Shown here: one piece after another, positions 43,972 through 53,782 of the stretch | How the letters are laid out: each line of letters begins with the position of its first letter | How positions within the stretch are numbered: the first letter of the stretch is position 1 | DNA from: Gordonia liuliyuniae | GTDB lineage: Bacteria > Actinomycetota > Actinomycetes > Mycobacteriales > Mycobacteriaceae | Reading direction: 5' to 3' | NCBI RefSeq assembly: GCF_021739025.1 | Contig: NZ_JAKKOT010000002.1 | Coordinates: 1-64,000, forward strand | Length of the DNA: 64,000 nucleotides | Made by a program: the position numbers and the translations under genes | Notes under the pieces: model-generated | What the model was told of the DNA's origin: nothing | The model's input: only the letters and a program-made list of their open reading frames with translations | The model's database searches: none

Positions 43972-45504
43972 TCACGCCCCCTTACTGAACATGCTGAGCA
44001 TGCGTCGGGTGACGGCGAAGCCGCCGAAGATGTTGATGGAGGCGAGCAGGATCGCGATCGTCGACAACACCAGGATCGTGGTGTTGCCGGTTGCGATCTG
44101 CAGGAGCGCGCCGACGACCACGACACCGGAAATGGCGTTGGTGACCGACATCAGCGGCGTGTGCAGTGCGTGCGCCACCTTGCCGATGACGTAGTAGCCG
44201 ATGACGATCGCCAGCATCAGCACCGTGAAGTGCTGCGGGATCGGATCGGGGGCAAACGCGTTGACCAGGAAGAACAACACCGCCCCGACCAGAACCAGGC
44301 CGACCTTCGCACCAGCCGACATCGGCTCCTTGGGCTCCTCGGCGGGAGCGGCCGCGGCGGGCGCGGCCTTCGGAGCCGCGGACACCTGGACCGGCGGCGG
44401 CGGCCACATCACATCGCCGTCGCGCGTGACGATGATGCCGCGCTGGACGACGTCATCCATGTCGAGCGTGAGCTCGCCGTTCTTCTCCGGCGTGAGCAGC
44501 TTGAGCAGGTTGACGATGTTGGTGCCGTACAGCTGCGACGTCTGTGCGGCCAAGCGACCGGACAGGTCGGTGTAGCCGATGATCGTGACGCCGTTGTCGG
44601 TGACGATCTTCTCGTCGGTGACGGTGCCCTCGGCGTTGCCGCCGTTGGCCGCCGCCATGTCGACGATGACCGAACCATGCTTCATTGCGGCGACGGTGTC
44701 GGCGGAGACCAGCTTCGGTGCGGGGCGTCCCGGAATCAGCGCGGTGGTGATGACGATGTCGGCCAGGCGGGCCTCCTCGTCGTACATCGACGCGGTGGCC
44801 GCCTCCTGTTCGGCGGTCATCTCCTTGGCGTAGCCGTCCTCGGACTTCTCCGCTTCGAAATCGACCTTGACGAACTCGGCGCCCATCGACTCGACCTGCT
44901 CGGCGACCTCGGGACGCACGTCGAACGCGCGCACCACGGCGCCCATCGCAGACGCCGCACCGATCGCGGCCAGGCCTGCGACACCGGCGCCGACGACGAA
45001 CACACGTGCAGGCGGGATCTTGCCCGCCGCCGTCACCTGACCGGTGAACATGCGCCCGAACTCGTGCGCCGCTTCAACGACGGCGCGGTAGCCCGCAACG
45101 TTGGCCATCGACGACAGCACGTCCATCGACTGCGCACGCGAGATGCGCGGCACAGCGTCCATGGCCAACGCCGTGACGCCCGCGCTCTGCAACTTCTCCA
45201 CCAGCTCCGGGTTGCGGCCCGGAGCCATCATCGAGATCAGCACGGCGCCGCGGCGCATGCGCGCGATCTCCTCGTCGGTCGGGGCGTTGACCTTGACGAC
45301 CACGTCGGACGCCCACACGTCGTCGACCGATCCGATACGCGTACCCGCGTCGGAGAACGCCGAATCAGGCTGTTCTGCGAGCGAGCCCGCGCCGCTTTCG
45401 ACGACGATCTCGTAGTCGAGCTGCTGCAGTTGCGCCACCGTCTTCGCGGTGGCCGCAACGAGCGTCTCGCCTGCCTTAGTCTCCCGGGGGATGCCGATCA
45501 GCAT
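43972..45504 (-). CDS. pntA: NAD(P) transhydrogenase subunit alpha (fused alpha-1/alpha-2)
   Basis: A 510-residue protein. Residues 1-370 are the NAD(H)-binding domain I, related to alanine dehydrogenase: [22 protein letters not shown], then [17 protein letters not shown] and [19 protein letters not shown]. An Ala/Pro-rich linker (about 375-400) leads to the membrane part with four helices. In M. tuberculosis the two parts are separate genes (pntAa, pntAb); here they are fused as in E. coli. GGGAGAGG precedes the ATG. It is the first gene of the pntAB operon. Confidence 0.95.
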   Translation of the reverse strand: MLIGIPRETKAGETLVAATAKTVAQLQQLDYEIVVESGAGSLAEQPDSAFSDAGTRIGSVDDVWASDVVVKVNAPTDEEIARMRRGAVLISMMAPGRNPELVEKLQSAGVTALAMDAVPRISRAQSMDVLSSMANVAGYRAVVEAAHEFGRMFTGQVTAAGKIPPARVFVVGAGVAGLAAIGAASAMGAVVRAFDVRPEVAEQVESMGAEFVKVDFEAEKSEDGYAKEMTAEQEAATASMYDEEARLADIVITTALIPGRPAPKLVSADTVAAMKHGSVIVDMAAANGGNAEGTVTDEKIVTDNGVTIIGYTDLSGRLAAQTSQLYGTNIVNLLKLLTPEKNGELTLDMDDVVQRGIIVTRDGDVMWPPPPVQVSAAPKAAPAAAAPAEEPKEPMSAGAKVGLVLVGAVLFFLVNAFAPDPIPQHFTVLMLAIVIGYYVIGKVAHALHTPLMSVTNAISGVVVVGALLQIATGNTTILVLSTIAILLASINIFGGFAVTRRMLSMFSKGA

Positions 45505-45602
45505 GTCACTGCCTCTCCCACACTCTTTCCTGTTCTCACTTGTCTGATGTCCGCACCGAGTCGAAGTCGATGCGGCACCAGGGTGAGACGGATGGCAGAA
45601 AA

Positions 45603-45630
45603 GAGGCCGCCCTTTTCACGGGGCGGTCTG
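45603..45630 (-). terminator. Terminator hairpin downstream of the FAD dehydrogenase
   Basis: GGCCGCCC (45605-45612) pairs with GGGCGGTC (45621-45628). On the minus strand the stem is followed by TCTTTTCTG. It lies between the flavoprotein gene and pntA and would stop readthrough into pntA. Confidence 0.6.
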
Positions 45631-45720
45631 CATCCATCGGCCAGTGCTACGTCGAACTCGCTCGATGCGCGCGGGCGACACGTGGCCGATCCCGCTTATG
45701 AAAAACGTGCGACGAACTTA

Positions 45721-45744
45721 GCATGAGGGTCAGAGCCCTCATGC
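45721..45744. terminator. Hairpin with perfect 9-base arms after the FAD dehydrogenase
   Basis: GCATGAGGG (45721-45729) and CCCTCATGC (45736-45744) flank TCAGAG, 27 bases beyond the stop of the flavoprotein gene. It is probably a first, T-run-free terminator for that gene. The remainder of 45505-45771 holds no gene that I can see and should contain the pntA promoter. Confidence 0.55.
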
Positions 45745-45771
45745 CGCTGTAAGGTGCGTCACAAGGCCAGC

Positions 45772-47229
45772 TCAGATGTGTGCTGCAGCCGATGCGCCGG
45801 CACGCCGCCCGAAGTACGACCCTTCACCGAGCTGGGTGCCCGATGCGTAGCCCTTCCCGTCCTGCGCGAGGTTGGCGGCGCAGGCTCCGGCAGCGTACAG
45901 GCCCGGGATTACCGAACCGCTCTCGTCCAGGACCGCGCCGTCGACGGTGGTCGCCATGCCGCCGATCGTGAAACCGGCGTACAGCGCCTTGCCGAGGCTC
46001 ATGTCGAAGGCCGCCCAGGGCCCGCGATCCTGCGGTGCGAGGAATTCCGGGCTCTTGTGGAAATCGGGGTCCTCGCCCTTCGCAGCATAGGTGTTGTACC
46101 GGTCGAGAGTCGAAACGAGGGTCTCGCGGTCGAGGCCGAGGCCGTCTGCCATCTCTTCGACCGTCTCCCATCCGTCGATGAACGGGGCGAGCGGGAACTC
46201 GGGCCGTTTCATGTGCGCTTCGTCGACGATGAGGTAGGCGGCCCGGTCGGTCTGGTCCATCACGAACCCGGAGGTTCGGGAGTGGTACGAGTCCTCGGCG
46301 ACGAAGCGCTTGCCCTCCTTGTTGACGACGAGACCGGTCAACAGGATCGACGGCGGGTAGACGGGTGCGGTGATGAACGCCTGATCCATGTGCTTGAGTG
46401 CGGCGCCGACGGAGACGCCCATGCGGATGCCGAGCCCGTCGTCGTAGGTGCTGCCGAGCGTGAACGGCTTCTCGGCGAGCTGCGGCACGTGCTGCGCGAC
46501 CATGTCGGGATTCATCACGAATCCGCCCGCGGCGACGATCACCGACGTCGCGCGGATGAAGCCTTCGTCCGCCCCATCCTTGTACTGGACGCCGACGACG
46601 GCACCGGTGTCGTCGACCACCAGCTTGCGGCCGCCGACCTCGTACCGGATGGGCACGCCGAGTTCGCCGAGTCGTTTGACGAGCAGCTCGATCACCATGC
46701 CCGCGCCGCCCGTGTCGCCTTCGACCGGCACCTTGTGACCACGCGGGGCCGGCACCGCCTTCTCGTAGAACGGCCAGACCTTCTCGTTGCCGGTGAACAT
46801 GAGGCCCTGCGTCTGCGGCTGGATGACGGCCTTCTCGGGGTAGTAACTCCGCTCGAATTCGAAGCCCAGGTTCTCCAGCCAGTTGAAGTGGTCGACGCTG
46901 TCGTCGCAGTAGGCGCGGATCTTGTCGTGTTCGGGTTCCCGCGAGACCGCGGCCAGGTACTTGGCCATCTCGTCGGCGCTGTCGGCGTGCCCGGTCGCCT
47001 GCTGCACCGCGGTGCCTGCGCCGAGATAGAAGTGGCCGCCAGCCATGCACGTCGTGCCGCCCGCCGCGGCCGACCGCTCCAGGACGAGAACGTTCGCGCC
47101 ATTCGTCGCCGCTTCGACTGCGGCGCAACATCCGCCGATACCCGCGCCGAGCACGAGGATGTCGACGACGTCGCGCCACTCGGCGACGTCGCTCGCGTTG
47201 ATTACTTCAGGAATGTCCAGACCGCTCAT
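45772..47229 (-). CDS. FAD-binding dehydrogenase, KstD / fumarate reductase flavoprotein family
   Basis: A 485-residue flavoprotein. ILVLGAGIGGCCAAVEAA (about 24-41) binds FAD, and AGGTTCMAGGHFYLGAG follows as in 3-ketosteroid dehydrogenases. The C-terminal FAD segment GLYAAGACAANLAQDGKGYASGTQLGEGSYFGR is conserved. Whether it oxidises a steroid ring is not shown; Rv0785-like proteins form a related group. A KstR-type operator lies 23 bases before the ATG at 47229, which points to control with sterol catabolism genes. Confidence 0.85.
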   Translation of the reverse strand: MSGLDIPEVINASDVAEWRDVVDILVLGAGIGGCCAAVEAATNGANVLVLERSAAAGGTTCMAGGHFYLGAGTAVQQATGHADSADEMAKYLAAVSREPEHDKIRAYCDDSVDHFNWLENLGFEFERSYYPEKAVIQPQTQGLMFTGNEKVWPFYEKAVPAPRGHKVPVEGDTGGAGMVIELLVKRLGELGVPIRYEVGGRKLVVDDTGAVVGVQYKDGADEGFIRATSVIVAAGGFVMNPDMVAQHVPQLAEKPFTLGSTYDDGLGIRMGVSVGAALKHMDQAFITAPVYPPSILLTGLVVNKEGKRFVAEDSYHSRTSGFVMDQTDRAAYLIVDEAHMKRPEFPLAPFIDGWETVEEMADGLGLDRETLVSTLDRYNTYAAKGEDPDFHKSPEFLAPQDRGPWAAFDMSLGKALYAGFTIGGMATTVDGAVLDESGSVIPGLYAAGACAANLAQDGKGYASGTQLGEGSYFGRRAGASAAAHI

Positions 47230-47251
47230 GGAGTTCAGCCTAGACGAGTGT

Positions 47252-47267
47252 CTAGAACAAGTTCTAG
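47252..47267. promoter_or_regulatory. KstR-type operator, CTAGAAC-AA-GTTCTAG
   Basis: Seven-base perfect arms around AA contain TAGAACAAGTTCTA (47253-47266), which fits the KstR consensus TnnAACnnGTTnnA of the cholesterol regulon in mycobacteria and rhodococci. It is centred about 30 bases upstream of the flavoprotein start. The kstR gene itself is not in this window. Confidence 0.8.
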
Positions 47268-47340
47268 TTTTTGCGGTAGTGCGCGCTCGGCGGCACCGGC
47301 GAACCGCGCATCACGGACCGCATTGCTACTGTCATCGACA

Positions 47341-47435
47341 GAGTGCAGCGGGGAACCCGGTGAGAATCCGGGACTGGCGCGCAACGGTGTGGGCCTCCCG
47401 TCGAGGAGACCCGAGTCCGATCACCAGCTGCACTC
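47341..47435 (+). ncRNA. Cobalamin (adenosylcobalamin) riboswitch
   Basis: Closing stem GAGTGCAG (47341-47348) pairs perfectly with CTGCACTC (47428-47435). Inside are the conserved elements GGGAACCCGGTGAGAATCC, the GGGACTGGCGCGCAACGG core (a B12-box-like junction), and GAGTCCGATCACC near the 3' side. The following gene starts 55 bases downstream and encodes a BtuC-type permease. When bound to cobalamin the element should reduce expression of the transporter. Confidence 0.9.
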
Positions 47436-47489
47436 ACGCATGTTCATCCCGTATCTCGCGCACAGATACCCGACATCGAAAGACGCATC

Positions 47490-48563
47490 GTGTCGTCCTC
47501 AACGGCAGAGAAGCCGCCACTCGCAGTCGGCTCATCCCCGCTCGGCCTGTACCCACTCGTCGTGATGCTCGCGGCCCTGACCGCCGTCAGCGTCGTCGTA
47601 TCCGTCGCCTTCGGCGCCGAGAACATCCCGATCGATGAGGTCTGGCGGTCGGTCTACGCCGGACTGGCCGGGCAGCGGGGCGACGCCGCGTACGACATCA
47701 TCATCTGGGATCTCCGTCTGCCGCGCTCGGTGATGGCCGCCGTCGTCGGTGCCGGCCTGGCCCTGGCGGGTGCACTGATGCAGACGCTGGTGCGCAACCC
47801 CCTCGCCGACCCCTATCTCCTCGGCGTCTCCTCAGGCGCAGCGGTCGGGGCGACCGCGGTCCTCACTGTCGGCGCGTTCTCCGCGTTCGGGGTCTGGGCG
47901 TTGTCAGGCGGCGCACTGATCGGCGCGCTGGCGGCGACGGCGATCGTATATTCGGTCGCGCGTGCCCAGGGCGAACTCACCGCACTCCGTCTGGTCCTGT
48001 CCGGGGTCGTCCTGTCGTCCGCGTTCATGGCGCTGTCGTCGATGATGGTCTTCACCGTGGGCGACCCGCACGCCGCCGAAGGAGTCATGTTCTGGATGCT
48101 CGGCAGCGTGTCCGGCGCGACCTGGGCCAAGGTGCCGATCGCAGCGGCGGTCGTCGCCGTCGCGACGCTCGGGATGCTCATGATCAGGTCATGGCTGGAC
48201 GCGTACGCGGCAGGCAACGACACCGCCGCGTCGCTCGGCGTACCGGTCACCGCGTTGCGGAACGGACTGTTCGCCGTACAAGGCATCCTGATCGGCGTAC
48301 TCGTCGCAGTATCCGGCGGGATCGGGTTCGTCGGGTTGATCGTCCCGCACGCCGCGAGACTCGTCGTCGGAGCCACCCACCGGGCGATGCTCCCGGTCGC
48401 AGTGTTCGGCGGCGCACTCTTCCTGGTCTGGGTGGACGTGATCTCGCGTGTCGTCGCTGCGCCCCGCGAAATGCCCCTGGGCATCGTCACCGGGCTGATC
48501 GGTGCACCCGTCTTCCTGTTCCTGATGAACCGCCGCTCCTACTCGTTCGGGAACCAAGCGTGA
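47490..48563 (+). CDS. btuC: Cobalamin ABC transporter permease (BtuC/FecCD family)
   Basis: A 357-residue membrane protein with about ten helices. The family landmarks are DLRLPRSVMAAVVGAGLALAG, LVRNPLADPYLLGVSSGAA, and GGIGFVGLIVPHAARLVVG, the coupling-helix region contacting the ATPase. The B12 riboswitch immediately upstream assigns the substrate as a corrinoid with good confidence, although the protein family also carries siderophores. GTG at 47490 is preceded by a weak GAAAGA. It overlaps the ATPase gene by four bases. Confidence 0.9.
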   Translation: MSSSTAEKPPLAVGSSPLGLYPLVVMLAALTAVSVVVSVAFGAENIPIDEVWRSVYAGLAGQRGDAAYDIIIWDLRLPRSVMAAVVGAGLALAGALMQTLVRNPLADPYLLGVSSGAAVGATAVLTVGAFSAFGVWALSGGALIGALAATAIVYSVARAQGELTALRLVLSGVVLSSAFMALSSMMVFTVGDPHAAEGVMFWMLGSVSGATWAKVPIAAAVVAVATLGMLMIRSWLDAYAAGNDTAASLGVPVTALRNGLFAVQGILIGVLVAVSGGIGFVGLIVPHAARLVVGATHRAMLPVAVFGGALFLVWVDVISRVVAAPREMPLGIVTGLIGAPVFLFLMNRRSYSFGNQA

Positions 48564-49378
48564 AGCCGCACAGCGCTGTCGAGGTCCGCGCGTCCGGTCT
48601 CACCTGCGCCGTCGGCGGTCGCGACGTGGTCACCGACGTCGACTTCTGTGTGCCGAGCGGAGCACGACTCGCCATCGTCGGCCCGAACGGCGCCGGAAAG
48701 ACCACTCTGTTGCGGACACTCGCCGGAATAGCACGGCCCGCGCGCGGATCCGTCGCCTTCGACGGCGTCGACGTCGCCTCGATGCGCACTCGACGACGAG
48801 CACTGTCGGTGGCGTACGTCGGGCAAGAGGACCAGCCGAGCGGTGACCTGACGGTCACCGAGGCCGTCGGCCTCGGACGGACCCCGCATCGCGGCCCGTG
48901 GTCGGTCACCGATCGGTCCGACCGCTCGATCATCGACGACGCTCTCACGTCTGTCGGGATGCTCGCCTACGCCGACCGAGCCTGCACGGACCTGTCCGGG
49001 GGTGAGCGCCACCGCGTCACCATCGCCCGTGCACTCGCTCAGTGCGTGCCCGCCCTCGTGTTGGACGAGCCGACGAATCACCTCGACGCCGCGTGGCGCC
49101 TTCGCCTCATGGACCTGATCGACTCACTCCCCTGCACCGTCGTCGCCGCGGTTCACGACCTCGACCTGGTGTTGCGTCACTTCGACCTGGTCGCCGTCGT
49201 CTGCGACGGGACACTCCGATCGTTCGGCGCCCCGGTCGAGGTGCTGTCACCCGAACTCGTCCATGACGTCTTCGCCGTGCGCGGCGACGTCGTCGGTCAC
49301 CCCGTCACCGACCTGCCTCATCTGTTACTCACCGAAGCCACGCCGTTCGCCGCTTCCCTCCCGAAGGAGTCCCCGTGA
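48560..49378 (+). CDS. btuD: Cobalamin ABC transporter ATP-binding protein
   Basis: A 272-residue ATPase. The Walker A is VGPNGAGKTT, the Q-loop lies around VGQEDQPSGDLTV, the signature is LSGGERHRV, the Walker B is ALVLDEPTNHLD, and the switch His is in AAVHDLDLV. GTG 48560 overlaps the permease stop, and its own stop overlaps the binding-protein start, so the three genes are translationally linked. It energises import through the BtuC-type permease. Confidence 0.92.
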   Translation: MKPHSAVEVRASGLTCAVGGRDVVTDVDFCVPSGARLAIVGPNGAGKTTLLRTLAGIARPARGSVAFDGVDVASMRTRRRALSVAYVGQEDQPSGDLTVTEAVGLGRTPHRGPWSVTDRSDRSIIDDALTSVGMLAYADRACTDLSGGERHRVTIARALAQCVPALVLDEPTNHLDAAWRLRLMDLIDSLPCTVVAAVHDLDLVLRHFDLVAVVCDGTLRSFGAPVEVLSPELVHDVFAVRGDVVGHPVTDLPHLLLTEATPFAASLPKESP

Positions 49379-50451
49379 CATCCCGTGCCGTGCGCACCGT
49401 AATCGCCCTGTCCGCGACGACCGCGATCGCCGTCACCGCTGCCGCGTGCGGTTCGGCGTCGACGTCCACGACCGGAGCCACCGTCACGGTCACCAACTGC
49501 GGCGAGGAGGTGACCTTCGACCAGCCGCTCGACCGACTGTTCGTCAACGACGGCGGGATGATCGCGACCGCATTGGCGGCAGGCGCCCGCGACAACATCA
49601 CCGCGGTGAGTTCACTCTCGCGCGACGCCGACATCCTCCGCCTCGAATTCGGACAGCAAGTCGACGCCCTGAACGAGGTGACCACCGAGAACCCGACGCT
49701 CGAGAACTTCGTCGCCGCTCGACCGCAGGTCGTCTACGCGGGCTACAACTACGGCATGAGTGAATCCCGCGGGATCACCGTCGACGTGCTGGCTCAGCAC
49801 GGCATCGACGTCTATCAACTTTCGGAGGCGTGCCGCCAGGCGGACGGCGAGAGTGAACGGGGCACGATGGATCCCTGGGTGGCGCTTGACACCGATCTGC
49901 GCAACATCGGCACGATCACCGGCCACGCCGACGAGGGCGCGGCTGCAGCCGACGAGGTCCGGAACCGTCTGGCGACGTTGCGGGCCGCACCGCAGACCCG
50001 GGACCGGCCGACCGTCTTCCTGTTCGACAGCGGGAGCGACACCGTGTTCACGTCGGGATCGTTCGGCGGACCGCAAGGGATCATCGACGCGGCAGGCGCG
50101 CATAACGCGACCCAGGATGTCGACGACACATGGACAGCGGTCAGTTGGGAACGTCTGGCGATCGCGGATCCGGACGTGATCGCGTTCGTCGACTACCCGG
50201 GTCAGTCGGTGGAAGAGAAGATAGCCAGCCTGCGCAGCAACCCGGCGAGTCGGTCGCTGCGAGCGGTGCAGGAGAAGCGGTTCATCAACCTGCCCTACGC
50301 GATGTGGGTGTCGAGTCCCCTCAACATCGACGCCGCAGAGATTCTCCGGAAGGCCCTGGAACAGCAGGGTTCCCTGCCGGAGTCGTCTATCACGACCTCG
50401 CTGGACGTGGCGTCGCTCGGACTGAACGGAAACGATCTGTTGGTGCGCTGA
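49375..50451 (+). CDS. btuF: Cobalamin ABC transporter substrate-binding lipoprotein
   Basis: A 358-residue class III periplasmic-binding-type protein. The signal peptide ends in a lipobox TAAAC with Cys25 as the lipidated residue. The mature part has the two-lobed BtuF/FepB pattern: PLDRLFVNDGGMIATALAAG, PTLENFVAARPQVVYAGYNYGM and, later, WERLAIADPDVIAFVDYP. It is anchored outside the membrane and delivers substrate to the permease. GTG 49375 overlaps the ATPase stop by four bases. Confidence 0.9.
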   Translation: MTSRAVRTVIALSATTAIAVTAAACGSASTSTTGATVTVTNCGEEVTFDQPLDRLFVNDGGMIATALAAGARDNITAVSSLSRDADILRLEFGQQVDALNEVTTENPTLENFVAARPQVVYAGYNYGMSESRGITVDVLAQHGIDVYQLSEACRQADGESERGTMDPWVALDTDLRNIGTITGHADEGAAAADEVRNRLATLRAAPQTRDRPTVFLFDSGSDTVFTSGSFGGPQGIIDAAGAHNATQDVDDTWTAVSWERLAIADPDVIAFVDYPGQSVEEKIASLRSNPASRSLRAVQEKRFINLPYAMWVSSPLNIDAAEILRKALEQQGSLPESSITTSLDVASLGLNGNDLLVR

Positions 50452-50457
50452 CTCAAC

Positions 50458-50982
50458 TCACTTCCACACCCAGAAGCTCACACCCTTGTCGGCGCCGAGG
50501 AAGCCGTAGCCCACGTAGACCCCGTTGGGCAGGCGACGAAGCTCGTCGTGTGCGAATCCGAGACCGCTGCGCGCGTAGTCGATGCGGACGACGCGTTTGC
50601 CGTCGACGGTCGACGGTCCGTAGTACACGTTCGCCGAAAGTGCTTCTCCGCCGAGGACGCGGTTGTTGAGCCAACCGTTGTAGAAGTGTTTACCGGACCA
50701 GATCGCGCTCGCCGCGTCGGACGCAGCATCGTTCGGTCCGCCGATCGGCCGCGTCTGACCGTGGTAGACGCCCTTCGGGATGGCGCCGGCGTCAGCGGTG
50801 CGGAACAGCCGGTCGATCCCGGCCTGGCTGCACGAGTTCCGCAGTGCAGAGACGGTCGCCGCCTTCGACGTCGACGCGGTCACCGTCGTCGGACATTTAG
50901 GGGCGGCATGAGCTTGAGTGGGAACCGCGACCACGAGACCGGCAGCGGCTATGACGGCGAGGACTATCTTCGGGGTGCGCAT
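50458..50982 (-). CDS. Secreted protein of unknown function
   Basis: A 174-residue protein that I cannot place in a named family. It has a Sec signal peptide (MRTPKIVLAVIAAAGLVVAVPTQAHA-AP). The mature part has two cysteines (KCPTT and NSCSQ) that could form a disulfide. The C-terminal half (NVYYGPSTVDGKRVVRIDYA, LGFAHDELRRLPNGVYVGYG) looks like a beta-rich fold. The ATG at 50982 has only a weak CTGAAG upstream, but the signal peptide fixes the start. It converges on the btuF gene with a six-base gap. Confidence 0.75.
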   Translation of the reverse strand: MRTPKIVLAVIAAAGLVVAVPTQAHAAPKCPTTVTASTSKAATVSALRNSCSQAGIDRLFRTADAGAIPKGVYHGQTRPIGGPNDAASDAASAIWSGKHFYNGWLNNRVLGGEALSANVYYGPSTVDGKRVVRIDYARSGLGFAHDELRRLPNGVYVGYGFLGADKGVSFWVWK

Positions 50983-51088
50983 GTCTTCAGTGTGCGCCTC
51001 GAACCGGTTCTTGTCCTCAAGTTCCCCGCTCACGGCCGCCATACCTTCAGAGAGCGATGCCGGCGCTGAACGGGGAACTTGCGGACGC

Positions 51089-53359
51089 TCAGGCCCGACG
51101 TGACCGGAAGCCGCGCAGCCGCAAACTGTTCGCGACGACGAACACCGACGACAGAGCCATCGCGAGACCCGCCATCATCGGGTTCAGGAGCGCAGCAGCC
51201 GCCAGTGGCAGGGCCGCGACGTTGTAGGCGAACGCCCAGAACAGGTTGCCCCTGATGGTGCCGAGCGTCTTGCGCGCCAACGCGATCGCATCGACCACCG
51301 CCCACAGATCGCCACTGACCAGCGTCAGGTCACTCGCCTCAATCGCGACGTCCGTACCGGTCCCCATCGCCAGACCGAGGTCCGCGGAAGCGAGGGCGGC
51401 TGCGTCGTTGACCCCGTCACCGACCATCGCGACCACCCGGCCGTCGGCCTGCAGTCGCGCGATCGCGTCGACCTTGCCCTCCGGCCGCACGTTCGCGATG
51501 ACAGCGGCGCCGCCAGCGTCGTCGACGATCCCGACCTGCGCGGCGACATGGCGGGCCGCTCCTTCGTTGTCGCCGGTCAGCAGGACCGGTCGCAGACCCA
51601 TCCGCCTGAGTTCGGCGATCGCGGCGGCCGACGTCGGCTTCACCGTGTCGGCCACGACGATCACCCCGGCGACCTCGTCACGCACACTGACGACCACGGG
51701 AGTCGCACCCTGTGCCGACGCCTCATCGATCGCCGAGCGCAGACCGGCAGGCAACTCCCCCGGCGCGTCACTCGGCCTCGTCACGGAAACCCGGAATCCG
51801 TCGACCGTCGCGCTGACGCCCGCCCCGGCGAGGTTGGTGAACTCCGACGTGTCCGGCAGATCGAGGCCGTCGGCGCGACGGACCACCGCCCGTCCGATCG
51901 GATGCTCCGATCCCGATTCGACGGCGGCGGCGCGTGCCAGCAGTCCGTCGACATCGACACCATCCGCAACGAACACGTCGGTGACGGCCATCTCGCCGGT
52001 CGTCACGGTGCCCGTCTTGTCCAGGACCACTGTGTCCACCCGGCGGGTCGACTCCAACACTTCCGGCCCCTTCAACAGGATGCCGAGCTGCGCGCCGCGA
52101 CCGGTCCCGACCATGAGCGCGGTCGGCGTCGCCAACCCGAGCGCACACGGGCACGCGATGACCAGGACCGAGACGGCCGCGGTGAACGCCAGCGCCGCGC
52201 CCCCGCCGACACCGAGCCAGAAGCCGAGCACCCCGGCCGCGATCGCGATGACCGCCGGGACGAAGTACGCGGACACCCGATCCGCCAGACGTTGGACCTC
52301 GGCCTTACCGGCCTGCGCATCGGCGACCATCTTCGCCATGCCTGCCAGCGCGGTGTCGGAGCCGACCGCGGTCGCGTCGACCTCGATTCGGCCCTGCGCG
52401 TTGACGGTTCCGCCGACCACCGAGTCGCCTGTCGAGACCTCGACCGGAACTGATTCGCCCGTCATCATCGACTGGTCGATCGCCGACGCGCCCGAGACGA
52501 CGACGCCATCGGTCGCGACCTTCTCGCCGGGTCGGACGACAAACCGCATCCCGACCTGGAGCTGCGCGATCGGCACTGTCTGTTCGCGACCGTCCCGGAC
52601 GAGGGTCACGTCCTTTGCGCCGACCTCGGCCAACGCGCGCAGAGCATCCCCTGCACGGAGTTTGGACCGCTTCTCGAAGTACCGTCCCGCCAGCAGGAAC
52701 GTGGTGACGCCCGCGGCAGCCTCCAGATAGATGTTCGACGCGCCGTCGCCTCGCGACGCGATCAGGTCGAATCCGTGGCGCATGCCGGGCACCCCGGCGT
52801 CGCCCCAGAACAGGGCGTAGACCGACCACCCGAACGCGGCGATCGTCCCCACCGAGATCAACGTGTCCATCGTCGTGGTGCCATGCCGCAATCCGGCGAA
52901 CGCCGCGCGGTGGAACGGCAGGGCGCCCCACACGACGACAGGCGCAGCCAACGTCAGCGACAACCATTGCCAGTTGGTGAACTGCCAGGCCGGAACCATC
53001 GCCAACAGGATGACCGGGACGGTGAGGATCGCCGAGACGATGAGTCGCTGACGCAGGGCGGCGACCTCGAGCTCGGCGCGTGTCGGCGCCCGATCACCGC
53101 TGTCGGAGTCAACGCTGTCGGCGGCGACGGGCGCGACTCGCGTCGCGTCGTATCCGGCGGCCCGCACGGCCTCGATCAGATCGTCCGGTGTCACCGACGG
53201 TTCATATTCGACGTGCGCCTGCTCGGTCGCATAGTTGACGGTGGCGCTCACCCCGTCGAGCTTGTTGAGTTTACGTTCGATCCGGTTGGCGCACGACGCG
53301 CACGTCATGCCGATCAGTTCCAGATCGACGTCACGATCGGCGGCCACAGACTGCGTCAT
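51089..53359 (-). CDS. copA: Copper-translocating P-type ATPase
   Basis: A 756-residue P1B-type ATPase. An N-terminal metal-binding domain has GMTCASC (Cys20, Cys23). The membrane Cys-Pro-Cys is in [24 protein letters not shown] holds the phosphorylated Asp, [12 protein letters not shown] the conserved HP, and [11 protein letters not shown] the hinge. The CPC motif and the CsoR-type regulator indicate Cu(I) export. AAGGGATG precedes the ATG, which overlaps the stop of the small upstream gene by four bases. Confidence 0.93.
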   Translation of the reverse strand: MTQSVAADRDVDLELIGMTCASCANRIERKLNKLDGVSATVNYATEQAHVEYEPSVTPDDLIEAVRAAGYDATRVAPVAADSVDSDSGDRAPTRAELEVAALRQRLIVSAILTVPVILLAMVPAWQFTNWQWLSLTLAAPVVVWGALPFHRAAFAGLRHGTTTMDTLISVGTIAAFGWSVYALFWGDAGVPGMRHGFDLIASRGDGASNIYLEAAAGVTTFLLAGRYFEKRSKLRAGDALRALAEVGAKDVTLVRDGREQTVPIAQLQVGMRFVVRPGEKVATDGVVVSGASAIDQSMMTGESVPVEVSTGDSVVGGTVNAQGRIEVDATAVGSDTALAGMAKMVADAQAGKAEVQRLADRVSAYFVPAVIAIAAGVLGFWLGVGGGAALAFTAAVSVLVIACPCALGLATPTALMVGTGRGAQLGILLKGPEVLESTRRVDTVVLDKTGTVTTGEMAVTDVFVADGVDVDGLLARAAAVESGSEHPIGRAVVRRADGLDLPDTSEFTNLAGAGVSATVDGFRVSVTRPSDAPGELPAGLRSAIDEASAQGATPVVVSVRDEVAGVIVVADTVKPTSAAAIAELRRMGLRPVLLTGDNEGAARHVAAQVGIVDDAGGAAVIANVRPEGKVDAIARLQADGRVVAMVGDGVNDAAALASADLGLAMGTGTDVAIEASDLTLVSGDLWAVVDAIALARKTLGTIRGNLFWAFAYNVAALPLAAAALLNPMMAGLAMALSSVFVVANSLRLRGFRSRRA

Positions 53360-53535
53360 CGGTGCATCCCTTCATTCTGCGCCGCACCGTGGTTCATCGT
53401 GGGCGCGTGTCCGGGCGTGGGATCGGTGTCCCACGGGCCGACGCCGCGGCCGATCCCGAACGCCAACCCGAACACTGCCCCGAGCCCGGCTACGAACGCG
53501 GCGATTCGCACACCGGGACGCGACAGCGCGGTCAT
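53356..53535 (-). CDS. Small membrane protein with Met/His-rich tail in the copper operon
   Basis: A 59-residue protein, starting [20 protein letters not shown]. One transmembrane helix covers about residues 9-29. The outer tail contains [18 protein letters not shown], with three His and two Met in 18 residues, suggestive of copper contact. The ATG at 53535 overlaps the copZ stop (ATGA) and its TGA overlaps the copA start (ATGA), so it is translated within the operon. I do not know a named family for it. It is easily missed because of its size. Confidence 0.8.
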   Translation of the reverse strand: MTALSRPGVRIAAFVAGLGAVFGLAFGIGRGVGPWDTDPTPGHAPTMNHGAAQNEGMHR

Positions 53536-53738
53536 CGGACCGTGTAGCCGGCTTCGGTGACCGCCGCACCCACGACGGCGGCATCGAGCGCGGCGTCACT
53601 CGTGATGTCGACACGACCGCTGGCGACGTCGACATCGACGTTCGTCACGCCCGTGATCTCGCTGATCTCTTCTCGCACCGACGCGGCGCAGTGTCCGCAC
53701 GTCATACCGTCGACGGTGATGGTGGTGGTCTCGCTCAT
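53532..53738 (-). CDS. copZ: Copper chaperone, heavy-metal-associated domain
   Basis: A 68-residue single HMA domain. TVDGMTCGHCAASVREE holds the Cu(I)-binding Cys14 and Cys17, and the beta-alpha-beta-beta-alpha-beta pattern continues to GYTVR. It delivers copper to CopA. AGGAG precedes the ATG at 53738. It follows csoR by 44 bases and overlaps the small membrane-protein gene by four. Confidence 0.93.
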   Translation of the reverse strand: MSETTTITVDGMTCGHCAASVREEISEITGVTNVDVDVASGRVDITSDAALDAAVVGAAVTEAGYTVR

Positions 53739-53782
53739 GATTGTTCTCCTTCTATTGGTTGTTGTCTGGACCGGCGAAGCCG

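Noticed and set aside
42409-45726. A 1,105-codon open frame on the plus strand.
   Set aside because: It is antisense to pntAB, which is certain. The translated product is Arg/Asp/His-rich low complexity, as expected for an antisense frame.
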